Shown in pieces: positions 8,794-17,274 of a DNA stretch of 28,053 nucleotides. Under the pieces are notes generated by a model. That model was not told where the DNA came from. It did not search any database and worked only from the letters and a program-made list of their open reading frames with translations. Source of the DNA: Flavobacteriales bacterium UBA4110 (GTDB taxonomy: Bacteria > Bacteroidota > Bacteroidia > Flavobacteriales > Weeksellaceae); contig DFXK01000003.1 in NCBI GenBank assembly GCA_002383165.1, positions 49,259-77,311 on the forward strand, read 5' to 3'. The position numbers were made by a program, and so were the translations under genes. The first letter of the stretch is position 1. The number at the start of each line of letters is the position of its first letter.

Positions 8794-10050
8794 TCACACC
8801 AGCCGCACTCTCCCCGTCAGCAACTCCTGCATCATCCCTAGTTTTACCTTTCTTGCTTTGCCCAGTTGCGCTTCCAAAGCTTCCAGCTCCGCATCCATAT
8901 CCGATAATATCGTGGCGATGCGGGTTTGCTCTGAAAATTCTGGAAATAAAATCTCTATTTTTCTAATATCATCTAAAATCAAATTCTGGTGAGAACCTGA
9001 TTTTACATTATTAAGTAATTTAGATTGCCCAGCATCTGACTGTAGATAAACGGAAACCCAATCAATCAATAAAGGATTTTTAAATTTGAGAATTGCAACT
9101 GCACCACCAATAAATGCTAAGTCAGGCAATTCATATACTCCTACATTTCCGACGCTCCCAGAAATTGAGACAAGTAAAGATTTCTCATCTAATAATATCT
9201 TTGGGAATTTTAATGCTATTGATTTAGGTATAAAATAATCAGTATTTAGATTTATCCATTTATTCTTAAAATCTTTATTTTGGATGAATGGAATAGTTTC
9301 GTCTGTTTTAGCTCTAACCAAAGATGGTTTAATATAAGCTGAATAATCAAAGCCAGTTTGTTTAGTAAATATTTTTGTTAAATCCCCCAACTTCTTTACT
9401 TCCCAATCCTCCTTAGGCGTCAACAATTCCTGCATTACCCCTTGTTTGATTAGGTATTTTTTGGCAATGAGTTGCTCCAGGCTTTCTATCCACGAATCGG
9501 CATCACTCAAGGCTTCCGCTATCGCTTCTTGTTCGGGTAAGGGAGGACAGATTAAATTAAAATTGACAAAATCTTTTTGATACAAGTGTGTTATTGTAGA
9601 ACCAGCGGTAATTTTTAGAAGAAAATCATCGAAATAAAACGACATTAAGACGTAGTAAAAAAATCTACTGTTGATATTTGTTGATTTAGGCCTTACTACA
9701 AAAACTCCACTATTTAATGTTGTGGGTTTTGGCAAATAATCGATAAATGCAATCTTTCCAATGGTTCCATCCTTTGTAACAAGCACATCTCCTTTTTTAA
9801 GTTGAATATTTTTGTCCTGATCAAATCGTATTTTTTCAACAAAAACACAATTATCCCAATCAATATATCCATTTCTAAAATCAGTTCCTGTCACTAAACC
9901 ATACTCACCATTTTCAAGATATTCTGCTGTTGTTAAGCCTTGCCAGCCAATTCTTGCTTTGAGAGTGAAATTTTCCTCTAAGTTTATTACGTTCCAATCC
10001 TCTGGCAACAAACCAATCTCCGTCTGCTTCATCGTATTTTCCTTTACCAT
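8794..10050 (-). CDS. hsdS: Type I restriction-modification specificity subunit
   Basis: A 418-aa HsdS with the usual two-fold organisation. Target-recognition domain 1 covers about residues 15-170. A central conserved helix carries LPEQEAIAEALSDADSWIES and ends in GVMQELLTP. Domain 2 covers about 220-370, and the final conserved helix ends in MMQELLTGRVRLV. Each domain reads half of a bipartite DNA site; the bases cannot be deduced here. The ATG at 10048-10050 overlaps the hsdM stop by 7 bp. A second ATG at 10030-10032 (MKQTEIGLLPEDW) fits the usual family start better and has AAAGGA upstream, so the true protein may be six residues shorter. The recognition domains look more AT-rich than hsdM, as is common for exchangeable specificity modules. 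Confidence 0.96.
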   Translation of the reverse strand: MVKENTMKQTEIGLLPEDWNVINLEENFTLKARIGWQGLTTAEYLENGEYGLVTGTDFRNGYIDWDNCVFVEKIRFDQDKNIQLKKGDVLVTKDGTIGKIAFIDYLPKPTTLNSGVFVVRPKSTNINSRFFYYVLMSFYFDDFLLKITAGSTITHLYQKDFVNFNLICPPLPEQEAIAEALSDADSWIESLEQLIAKKYLIKQGVMQELLTPKEDWEVKKLGDLTKIFTKQTGFDYSAYIKPSLVRAKTDETIPFIQNKDFKNKWINLNTDYFIPKSIALKFPKILLDEKSLLVSISGSVGNVGVYELPDLAFIGGAVAILKFKNPLLIDWVSVYLQSDAGQSKLLNNVKSGSHQNLILDDIRKIEILFPEFSEQTRIATILSDMDAELEALEAQLGKARKVKLGMMQELLTGRVRLV

Positions 10051-12482
10051 ACCAACCCCATTTTTTGCAGGTGAGCCAATACTTTTTGTGAAGCTTCCGC
10101 GGTTTGGGTTTCCAAAGTAGGTAAAGCCTGTTGATAACGGTCTGCCAGTTCCTTAATGCGTTGCGTAAGATTTTGGCTCAGCTTTTCCTGTTCGCTGTTC
10201 AGCGCATTTTGTAATACAGGTGTCCATTTGTGGTTGATCACCATATCTTTTATTTCGGCTTCGGTTAATAAAGGATATTGCGCCACCACTTTGAGTTCCA
10301 AATTCTCTTTCGCTATTTTGATGAGTTTATTAATACCTCCTAAAGCTTCCTGCGTCTCAATATAATTTTTAATGTATTTTAACTCTTCTTTAGAAGCATT
10401 TTCGGCTTTACGAACTTTATAAAAGTCTTTTACATTTTTTAGATTGATTTTTTCCAAATCACTGAAAATACCTTCATCACCGCTGTTTTCCTCTTCTATT
10501 TCCGCAAGGGCTTCCTGCGTAAGGTTCAGTTGGTTTTCTAATTCCTGTAATTTTTTATTTTGTTCCTTGAAGAAATAATGGATAATCATTTCAGGTGTTA
10601 TCATTCTCCCTTCAATACCAGCTAAACCAGCAATCTCTTTATCAGCACTGGTTTTGCCATCTTTTCCTTTTTTACCTTTAATCACCAGTCGGGTATATTC
10701 GTTTCCTGCTTTCCAGCCATCCAGAGCAATGCTGTAAAAATCATCCTGCATCACTTCACCCCAATATTGCATCAGGTGTTGGTACATTGCATAATGGCTC
10801 ACCAAAGCATTGCTCTCAAAATGCTGTAATATGCTTTTTGCCGTGTGGTCTATGCTTTCTTTCAGATGAAAACCTTTTTCCAAAGCATTCCATTCGCCTT
10901 GTTGTTCCTGCAACCATTCATCAAAAGCGTGGTGCATTTTGGCGTTAAATGCTACAAACTCGGGATGATTAAAAATCGTAGATTTAATATTTTCCGCACC
11001 TACTTTCAATTCAAAATATCCATCCCTTAATTGACTGAACAAATCGGCTTTCAGCGATGGAAACAAATCCCAATACGCCTGTAAACTGTCTACATCTTTC
11101 TGCGGAATGCCTCCTTGCAAATGCCCACCCAAATCTTGGATATCCTCTGCTTCCTGCGTATCAATATAACGTGGAATGTTGAGGTTGTAATCGTTTTTAG
11201 GGTCGGCAATTTCCGTCATAGAAACCATTCGGCTGAACTTTGGTACTTCAGCAAAAGCATCAAACACATCGGTAATCTTGCGGATGTCCTGCTCTCTCAG
11301 TCGGTTTTTGTTGCCATCTTTCACAAAGCCTTTACTTGCATCAATCATAAACAGACCTTTGCGGTGTTCAGCATTTTCTTTATCCAACACTATAATACAA
11401 GCCGGAATGCCCGTACCATAAAACAAATTGGCAGGCAAACCGATAATGGCTTTGATGTATCCTTTCTTTAAAATATTCTTACGGATTTCACCCTCAGCAT
11501 TCCCACGGAACAAAACACCGTGAGGCAATACCACTGCTCCTTTTCCATTAGATTTTAAAGATTGTAAAATGTGCAGGAGAAAAGCATAATCACCATTCTT
11601 CTCTGGCGGAACGCCTAAGGCAAAACGGCTGTATTCATCGCTGTCCACATTTACCCCATTGCTCCAGCTTTTCAACGAAAAAGGCGGATTGGCAACTACA
11701 TAATCAAACTTTTTGAGCGTACCGTTTTCTTCCTTGTAAAACGGACGGCTCAACGTATTATCTGCAATAATGGTGGCAGTTTCTGCACCGTGCAGAATCA
11801 TATTCATATGCGCTAAGTTGGCAGTAGTGGTTTCTTTTTCCTGCCCATAGAGATCAATATTTTTGCCCGCTTCATTCATCACTTTCAACAACAACGAACC
11901 CGAACCACAGGTAGGGTCATAAGCCATTGTCTGGTGTGAAGAATTATTTTGATTAATGCCAATCACTTTCGCCAATACTCTTGAAACTTCGGCAGGCGTA
12001 TAAAACTGTCCTTTAGATTTTCCACTTTCAGTAGCAAAATGGCGCATCAAATACTCATACGCATCGCCCAGAATATCATCACCTTCCGCAGAATTACCAG
12101 AGAAATCCAAACTTGGGTCATTGAAAATACGTACCAAATTAGAAACCGTATCTACCAAATCTTTTCCTTTACCTAATTTACTTTCGTCATTAAAATCAGG
12201 AAATTCATTGAGCTTATTAGCTTCCTTTATCGGATTCAGGATTTGTTTATTCACCTTATCGCCAATTTCTGCATTGCCAATCAGGTTGACCATATCGTCA
12301 AACGATGCCCCTTCGGGCACGGTGATGGCAGCAAAAGGATTGCCCTTGTATTTATCGGAGATGTACTTCACAAACAACATCGTAAGTACATAGTCTTTAT
12401 ATTGTGAGGCGTCCATACCGCCCCTTAATTCATCGCAACTAGCCCACAAAGAGCTGTACAATTCTGATTTTTTTATTGCCAT
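10044..12482 (-). CDS. hsdM: Type I restriction-modification DNA methyltransferase
   Basis: An 812-aa HsdM, the N6-adenine methyltransferase of the complex. The N-terminal HsdM helical domain is followed by the SAM-binding motif DPTCGSGS at about 189-196 and the catalytic NPPF at about 265-268. The protein is about 280 residues longer than the common HsdM of about 520 aa; the extra C-terminal part (from about 480) is helical and charged, with coiled-coil stretches near 650-710. It is the first gene of the restriction operon, and a perfect inverted repeat lies 20-47 bp upstream of its ATG. It methylates host sites chosen by HsdS and so protects them from HsdR. Confidence 0.97.
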   Translation of the reverse strand: MAIKKSELYSSLWASCDELRGGMDASQYKDYVLTMLFVKYISDKYKGNPFAAITVPEGASFDDMVNLIGNAEIGDKVNKQILNPIKEANKLNEFPDFNDESKLGKGKDLVDTVSNLVRIFNDPSLDFSGNSAEGDDILGDAYEYLMRHFATESGKSKGQFYTPAEVSRVLAKVIGINQNNSSHQTMAYDPTCGSGSLLLKVMNEAGKNIDLYGQEKETTTANLAHMNMILHGAETATIIADNTLSRPFYKEENGTLKKFDYVVANPPFSLKSWSNGVNVDSDEYSRFALGVPPEKNGDYAFLLHILQSLKSNGKGAVVLPHGVLFRGNAEGEIRKNILKKGYIKAIIGLPANLFYGTGIPACIIVLDKENAEHRKGLFMIDASKGFVKDGNKNRLREQDIRKITDVFDAFAEVPKFSRMVSMTEIADPKNDYNLNIPRYIDTQEAEDIQDLGGHLQGGIPQKDVDSLQAYWDLFPSLKADLFSQLRDGYFELKVGAENIKSTIFNHPEFVAFNAKMHHAFDEWLQEQQGEWNALEKGFHLKESIDHTAKSILQHFESNALVSHYAMYQHLMQYWGEVMQDDFYSIALDGWKAGNEYTRLVIKGKKGKDGKTSADKEIAGLAGIEGRMITPEMIIHYFFKEQNKKLQELENQLNLTQEALAEIEEENSGDEGIFSDLEKINLKNVKDFYKVRKAENASKEELKYIKNYIETQEALGGINKLIKIAKENLELKVVAQYPLLTEAEIKDMVINHKWTPVLQNALNSEQEKLSQNLTQRIKELADRYQQALPTLETQTAEASQKVLAHLQKMGLVW

Positions 12483-12501
12483 TGATTGTTATTCCATACA
12501 G

Positions 12502-12529
12502 ATAAATCTATTTCCGAAAATAGATTTAT
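12502..12529. promoter_or_regulatory. Perfect 12-bp inverted repeat upstream of hsdM
   Basis: ATAAATCTATTT at 12502-12513 pairs perfectly with AAATAGATTTAT at 12518-12529 around a 4-nt loop (CCGA). On the minus strand it ends 19 bp before the hsdM ATG, in the leader or ribosome-binding region. It could be an operator or an attenuating hairpin. It could also serve as the end of the CHAT gene transcript, although it lacks a T run on that strand. Confidence 0.5.
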
Positions 12530-12598
12530 ATAAAAATTAATGTGCTAAGGTACTTTAAAAATAAAAAAACAACAATTGAATTTATAAGCTTAACAAAA

Positions 12599-14440
12599 TT
12601 ATTTTATGTATTCCCTATATTCTCTAAACATAAAATTTAACATATTTCTTGTAGACACCCTAGCTTCTTTATCATTTGTATCTCTCATAGCTTGCGAATA
12701 GGTATTGATGACATGCCTTAACCTATTCCGAACTTGGATTTCGCCATCACTTTCTGTATTTTTTTTAAATTTACTAATATTCAGTCCCCAGAATATATAA
12801 ATATTTAAATCTTTATCTTCACAACCAACATTTATATTATTATGAAAAGATTCTAAAAGAGTAATTTTGTTATCAATTATATTACAATAAAATTTTTCAG
12901 AAAAAGTTTTAGCATAATCAGTATTTATCTCCCAAAGTGTTCCAATATAATTTCTTGCTCCACAATCAATAAAACTATTCTTGATATCAGTATTAGACCA
13001 ACAGGTATTATTAAATACAAGCACAGGCGAATGAAAAGCAGCCATCCTATCAAATATTGCTTGATAATTAAAATTTTTGCAAGAAATTGCAGAAGAATTG
13101 GGCACAGAACCTATTGCTTTTCTTTGAGAAGTTTTTTCTAAATCATTTAGATTTGCCATCATATCAACAAAAACTTCACTAGGATAATTTAACTCTTTTA
13201 ATTCTTTGCTTTTCCATAATTTTCCATCAAATTTTAAAAAAATATTCTTAATAAATACTTTTATTAATTCTTCTCCCTTACCTGGCATTATACTCGAAAC
13301 CTCATAGTATTCTACTTCATGCCAATTTTCAAAACGGTCGATAAAGTTACTTATACAATGATATCCTTTAACTTCTCCTCCGTGACTGCAAAAATGTATA
13401 ATATTGAATGGAAATGTTTGTATAGTATAATCAATATTAGAAGCTGTAGCATTTTCACCAATTAGATTAAATTGAAGATAATTTTCTTGTTCAAATTTTT
13501 TTATTAGTACGTTAACTTCTTCTTTATCATCTTTAAAATGTTTCGGCGAAAATATTACTGATGTGCAAAATTTATCGTCATTCTCATAATACAAGTTATT
13601 AAAAACTAAAAAGTCAGGGCTTAAGTTTAAGTGTACATGTGATATAGGTATTACATTATTTAGAATTAAAGAATAAGGATATCCTTCTGTAAAAAAAATA
13701 GCTAAATCAAATTTAGAAAAATTGATATCACCTATATTTTTATAAGCAAGTGCACGTAATTGGTTATAAGCATTACTATTTCCTTTTTTCCAATCAAAAA
13801 TTAAATTTTGAAGTTCCTTTTTATTAGAATCTAATTTGGGTAATATGATAACTTGAAATCCTGCTGAAATACCATAATTAATACCAATTAAAGAATTTGC
13901 AAATCCCGTATCCTCTACAAATAGCAAATCTTTTTTTGAATAATCTATATTTGTTTCAAAGTTATTATCTGAAAATCTGTCGTATTCTAAGATTGCTTTA
14001 TTTTGCAACGCATGATTATAACTATTTAGTAAATTATTATCATTGAATCTGACTTTTAGTGTATTGGAAGTAAATGGCGAAAGTAGAAAATCTACATCAT
14101 CCATCTCATTTATTTCAATAACATTAAAATTATCTAGAAAATTTAAATAAGATATTTGGTCTCTTGTTAAGCCTATAAGTAAAATATTTTCAATTTCTTC
14201 AAGAAGTTTTATAGTATTTCTTAGTATTATATTAAATTTCCTAGCTCTACTTCTTGAAACGTGGTGTATGTCCAACTCATTCAAATCTTTAACATCCTCC
14301 GGTGTTGTTACATCGTTGAATTCAAAAATCAATGGGTATTTACCATTAAATATATAACTTAATGATACACTAACGAGAGCAGTTGAATTGCTATTTACAA
14401 TACATAAAAAGGTTTTATCAATAACTGGGATATTTGACAT
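12599..14440 (-). CDS. CHAT-domain (caspase-like) protease
   Basis: A 613-aa protein. Its second half carries the two signatures of the CHAT branch of caspase-like cysteine proteases: a His-Gly motif IIHFCSHGG (H353) and the Cys motif VLVFNNTCWSN (C480), followed by the typical GARNYIGTLWEIN at about 493-506. The first 340 residues match nothing I recognise and may be the sensor or partner-binding part; no repeats or membrane spans are seen. CHAT proteases act as effectors in several bacterial defence systems, where a trigger releases cleavage of a partner. The partner is not evident here. The gene is much more AT-rich than its neighbours (about 27% GC in a hand-counted line), so it probably came separately. 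It follows the Xre gene on the same strand. Confidence 0.85.
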   Translation of the reverse strand: MSNIPVIDKTFLCIVNSNSTALVSVSLSYIFNGKYPLIFEFNDVTTPEDVKDLNELDIHHVSRSRARKFNIILRNTIKLLEEIENILLIGLTRDQISYLNFLDNFNVIEINEMDDVDFLLSPFTSNTLKVRFNDNNLLNSYNHALQNKAILEYDRFSDNNFETNIDYSKKDLLFVEDTGFANSLIGINYGISAGFQVIILPKLDSNKKELQNLIFDWKKGNSNAYNQLRALAYKNIGDINFSKFDLAIFFTEGYPYSLILNNVIPISHVHLNLSPDFLVFNNLYYENDDKFCTSVIFSPKHFKDDKEEVNVLIKKFEQENYLQFNLIGENATASNIDYTIQTFPFNIIHFCSHGGEVKGYHCISNFIDRFENWHEVEYYEVSSIMPGKGEELIKVFIKNIFLKFDGKLWKSKELKELNYPSEVFVDMMANLNDLEKTSQRKAIGSVPNSSAISCKNFNYQAIFDRMAAFHSPVLVFNNTCWSNTDIKNSFIDCGARNYIGTLWEINTDYAKTFSEKFYCNIIDNKITLLESFHNNINVGCEDKDLNIYIFWGLNISKFKKNTESDGEIQVRNRLRHVINTYSQAMRDTNDKEARVSTRNMLNFMFREYREYIK

Positions 14441-14652
14441 AGTTAATAGTTTAGTTAAATATTTAAAGCTTTGAAATCAAATTCACCCTATAAATTATCT
14501 CACTTAAATATATTTTAATTTAATCTCTAGTATAGTAATCCTATAATTTAAGCAACAAGTGAAATATAAAGCAACTAATACATTTCTTGTCATTAAAATC
14601 CTAGTTTAAATTCCACAATCTTGCATTTTCAGTAGAATTTCCATCGTATTTT

Positions 14653-14685
14653 TTTGGTGGAAAGATGGTCAAATTGACCACCAAA
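14653..14685. promoter_or_regulatory. Nested palindrome between xre and the CHAT gene
   Basis: TTTGGTGG (14653-14660) pairs with CCACCAAA (14678-14685), and inside it TGGTCAA-A-TTGACCA (14666-14680) is a second palindrome sharing the right arm. It lies in the 297-bp gap upstream of the CHAT gene and downstream of xre. It could be an operator controlling CHAT transcription. No terminator T run follows on either strand. I see no gene in the rest of this gap (14441-14737). Confidence 0.45.
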
Positions 14686-14737
14686 TTTCGGAGTAAATTG
14701 TAACTATAGCTAATGTAAAATTACTATTATGCAATTT

Positions 14738-14971
14738 CTAATCAAATTTAAAGTTCAGCAAATCTTTAGGAGACACATTTAAACCTTTAGCTAAATCGAT
14801 TAAAGTAGTAAAAGCAAAATTTCTTTTTCCATTTTCAATATCACTTACTGTACCTTTAGTAATTTTGCTACTATTTAGTACAACCTCGTCTTGGGTAAGT
14901 CCTGATTTAGTTCTCAAATCTTTAACGTGTTCTCCAAATTTTTTTAGTATTTCATCTTTTAAAACATCCAT
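14738..14971 (-). CDS. Xre-family HTH regulator
   Basis: A 77-aa protein that is almost entirely one Cro/C1-type helix-turn-helix: KDLRTKSGLTQDEVVLNSS (helices 1-2), then TKGTVSDIENGKRNFAFTTL (recognition helix and next), then LAKGLNVSPKDLL. Single-domain Xre proteins of this size usually repress a neighbouring defence or mobile gene. A perfect palindrome at 15016-15035, 45 bp upstream of its start, is a likely operator. That site also overlaps a rightward promoter, so the regulator may control itself, the CHAT gene and the sigma-factor operon together. The targets are inferred from position. Confidence 0.92.
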   Translation of the reverse strand: MDVLKDEILKKFGEHVKDLRTKSGLTQDEVVLNSSKITKGTVSDIENGKRNFAFTTLIDLAKGLNVSPKDLLNFKFD

Positions 14972-15015
14972 TTGCTAACAATTTATACAAAGGGCGTAAT
15001 TTTATTTGCAAATTG

Positions 15016-15035
15016 TGTTACAAGTTCTTGTAACA
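15016..15035. promoter_or_regulatory. Palindromic operator in the xre/sigma divergent region
   Basis: TGTTACAAG-TT-CTTGTAACA is a perfect 9+2+9 palindrome, the size and symmetry expected for an Xre dimer site. It overlaps the -33 element (TTG at 15028-15030) of the rightward promoter. Confidence 0.65.
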
Positions 15036-15057
15036 AAATGGAAATTTCTTATATTTG
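15028..15057 (+). promoter_or_regulatory. Bacteroidota-type promoter reading toward the sigma/dCas12f operon
   Basis: TTG at 15028-15030, a 19-bp spacer and TATATTTG at 15050-15057 fit the Bacteroidota housekeeping promoter TTG-N19-TAnnTTTG exactly. It would start transcription near 15064, leaving about 295 nt of untranslated leader before the sigma gene. Confidence 0.65.
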
Positions 15058-15063
15058 AACAAA

Positions 15064-15360
15064 TTAGTTATAAAGGTAATTTTGCGATAGTTCAAAGAAA
15101 TAGAAGCCATTGCTTAGATGTCTGACTGGAAATTGGCATTTTTCAAAAAATAACGAGTTGCTAAGTAAATCTGACCTACAACCTTGACCTGGTCTTGCTT
15201 ATCGTTGCTCGATATGCTATTACTACGAGTCGGTAAGTTGAGTTCCAAGATTTTTATTTTGCGTAAGCTAAAATAAGTTGACGTTATTAATAATGAGTAG
15301 AATTCATCTTATAGATTAAGCAGTTACTTCAAATGAGAATTTAAATAAAATACTCTGTTT
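15064..15360 (+). other. Long untranslated leader before the sigma gene
   Basis: No gene is seen. The stretch contains a hairpin at 15254-15276 (TTATTTTGC, tetraloop GTAA of GNRA type, then GC-T-AAAATAA) and small palindromes such as GACCTGGTC near 15188. A leader of nearly 300 nt is unusual for this group. It may hold a regulatory RNA or part of a guide-RNA scaffold, or simply carry a second, weaker promoter nearer the gene. It has no copy elsewhere in the window that I could find. Confidence 0.4.
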
Positions 15361-16176
15361 ATGAAAAGAACAAACTCTTTGCCCAGTAAGTTGACTGACT
15401 TTCAATTATACAAACTACTGAAAAAAGGCAATCCGATAGCTCTTGAACACATTCATCTGCGTTACAAAAGACTCCTTTTCTGGCTCGGATGGCAGGTGCT
15501 GAAGGATGATTTTGCAGTGAACACAATTGTTCAGGATACCTTCCTTAAATTGTGGCTACAACGTGACTCTATTGAAACACCTGATCACATAACAGGCTTT
15601 TTGCGGTTTGTGATGAAAAGGGATTGTATAGCGTATGTCACTGCTCCCAGAAATAAATTTAGCCGCTTAATGGCCTCTCTTAACAGTTTTGAGAATTATC
15701 AGGAGTATCTTGCTGGTTACGATCCTCTGAAAGATAAAGAATACTTAAATAACCAGGAATCCGACCAGAACAAATTCGATGAAATCACAAAGGTTTTACC
15801 TGTTCTGAACCCTAAAAGGAAACACTTGATAGAACTCTGCCTTGAATATGGCTTTAAATACAAGCCCATAGCAGAAGCTATGGGAAGCAGCGTGACAGGA
15901 ATTAGTATGGAGATAAGCAAAGCCATAGATGATCTTCGGAAAATTCTCAAAGTCACTTCCTTTGAGCAGCCAGAGGAAAAAGTTTTGATTAAAGAAGAGC
16001 GCTCAGAACAACTTAGCAGTCAGCAGCTGGAGATTGTCAAAAGACGGTTTGAACAGAAATCTTCATTTGCGGTAATTGCGAAAGAACTCAAGCTGTCTGA
16101 AAAGGAAGTGCATCGGGAATTTCTGTACGCCTATCAGCATCTGCAAAATCTAAACACTTCTAAAATAACGGTTTGA
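15361..16176 (+). CDS. ECF-type sigma factor paired with dCas12f
   Basis: A 271-aa sigma-70 family protein. Region 2 lies at about 14-80, with VQDTFLKLW at about 57-65 as the core-polymerase and -10 binding part. Region 4 lies at about 140-197 (LNPKRKHLIELCLEYGFKY, then IAEAMGSSVTGISMEISKAI). A further 70 residues, unusual for ECF sigmas of 170-200 aa, contain a second region-4-like helix-turn-helix (QQLEIVKRRFEQKSSFAVIA, then KELKLSEKEVHREF). No anti-sigma gene is adjacent. It ends one base before the dCas12f ATG. In known dCas12f-sigmaE pairs the sigma factor recruits RNA polymerase to the DNA site chosen by the guide RNA; that role here is inferred from linkage and from the altered partner. 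Confidence 0.88.
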   Translation: MKRTNSLPSKLTDFQLYKLLKKGNPIALEHIHLRYKRLLFWLGWQVLKDDFAVNTIVQDTFLKLWLQRDSIETPDHITGFLRFVMKRDCIAYVTAPRNKFSRLMASLNSFENYQEYLAGYDPLKDKEYLNNQESDQNKFDEITKVLPVLNPKRKHLIELCLEYGFKYKPIAEAMGSSVTGISMEISKAIDDLRKILKVTSFEQPEEKVLIKEERSEQLSSQQLEIVKRRFEQKSSFAVIAKELKLSEKEVHREFLYAYQHLQNLNTSKITV

Positions 16177-16177
16177 T

Positions 16178-17272
16178 ATGGAAAAGTCTACGATAACCCT
16201 GACCCGAAAAATTCAGCTGGTGATTGATGTTCCGTTTGAAGAAAAAAGCCAAATGTGGGAAAAGCTCTATCGGTATCAGAACCGCTGTTTCCGGGCGGCT
16301 AATCTGATTGTTTCCCATCTGTATGTACAGGAAATGATCAAGGATTTCTTTTACCTCACCGAAGAAATCCAATATAAATTAGCTGATGAAAACAAAGATG
16401 AAATGGGAATCTTCAACCGTTCGAAAACAAACACCACGGCACGCCTGGTCTTTGACCGTTTCAAGGGAGAAATCCCCACCGATATTCTGGGATGTCTGAA
16501 TAATACGATTCAATCCACCTTTTCCAAAAACAAAGCCGACTACTGGCAGGGATCACAATCTTTGAGGAATTTTAAAAAAGACATTCCCATTCCGCTTCCG
16601 GTCAAGTGCATCAGCAAAATGAAGTATGATGCGAAAAAGAAAGCATTTACCTTCAATATGTTTGCAATCCCGGTAAAAACCTACTTAGGAAAAGATTTCT
16701 CTGATAAACATTTAGTCCTCGAGCGCCTTCTAAGGGAAGAGATCAAGCTGTGCAATTCACAGGTACAACTGAAAGACGGAAAAATATTTTGGCTGGCCGT
16801 CTTTGAGTTTGAAAAGGAAGACAACCGCTTAAAACCAGAAATCATTGCTGAAGCATCTCTGTCATTAGAACATCCGATTGTGGTAAAAGCCAACAATGTG
16901 CGGATGACTATTGGCTCGAAAGAGGAATTCCTCTACCGCAGATTGGCGATCCAGGCCAGTAATAAAAGGATTCGAGCCGGATTCGCTTATTCCCGTTCCG
17001 GACATGGAACCAAACGGAAACAAAAAGCATTGCACAAAACAGAGAATCTTGAAAACCGTTTTGTCAGTCATCATCTTCATCTGTACAGCCGGATGTTGAT
17101 TGATTTCTGCATCCGGCAACAGGCGGGCACACTGATCCTTAAAGATCAGGAGGACCAAATAGGGATTGCAAAAGAACAGGAGTTTGTGCTTCGCAACTGG
17201 AGCTATTATGAATTGCAGACCAAAATAAAATACAAAGCAGAAAAAGCCGGTATCGAATTGATCATCGGATAG
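16178..17272 (+). CDS. Nuclease-dead Cas12f homologue (dCas12f)
   Basis: A 364-aa Cas12f/TnpB-like protein. The N-terminal segment RYQNRCFRAANLIVSHLY and the helical region to about 125 resemble Cas12f recognition and wedge domains. The RuvC region starts near 228 and has the late motif WSYYELQTKIKYKAEKAGIE at 341-360. The catalytic residues are gone: the first Asp site reads IVVKANN (about 235-240), and the Glu site reads LILKDQED (319-326), with Lys in place of Glu. The protein stops right after GIELIIG, so the zinc ribbon and last catalytic Asp are missing. It should bind guide RNA and DNA but not cut. It is co-transcribed with the sigma gene (TGA-T-ATG). GC is about 42-43% in two counted lines, above the adjacent defence genes. 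Confidence 0.88.
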   Translation: MEKSTITLTRKIQLVIDVPFEEKSQMWEKLYRYQNRCFRAANLIVSHLYVQEMIKDFFYLTEEIQYKLADENKDEMGIFNRSKTNTTARLVFDRFKGEIPTDILGCLNNTIQSTFSKNKADYWQGSQSLRNFKKDIPIPLPVKCISKMKYDAKKKAFTFNMFAIPVKTYLGKDFSDKHLVLERLLREEIKLCNSQVQLKDGKIFWLAVFEFEKEDNRLKPEIIAEASLSLEHPIVVKANNVRMTIGSKEEFLYRRLAIQASNKRIRAGFAYSRSGHGTKRKQKALHKTENLENRFVSHHLHLYSRMLIDFCIRQQAGTLILKDQEDQIGIAKEQEFVLRNWSYYELQTKIKYKAEKAGIELIIG

Positions 17273-17274
17273 CT

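Noticed and set aside
16178..17272. Reading the Cas12f-like gene as TnpB of an IS605/IS607-type transposon
   Set aside because: There is no TnpA, no recognisable left or right end, the catalytic residues are gone, and the gene is tied to a sigma factor by one base.
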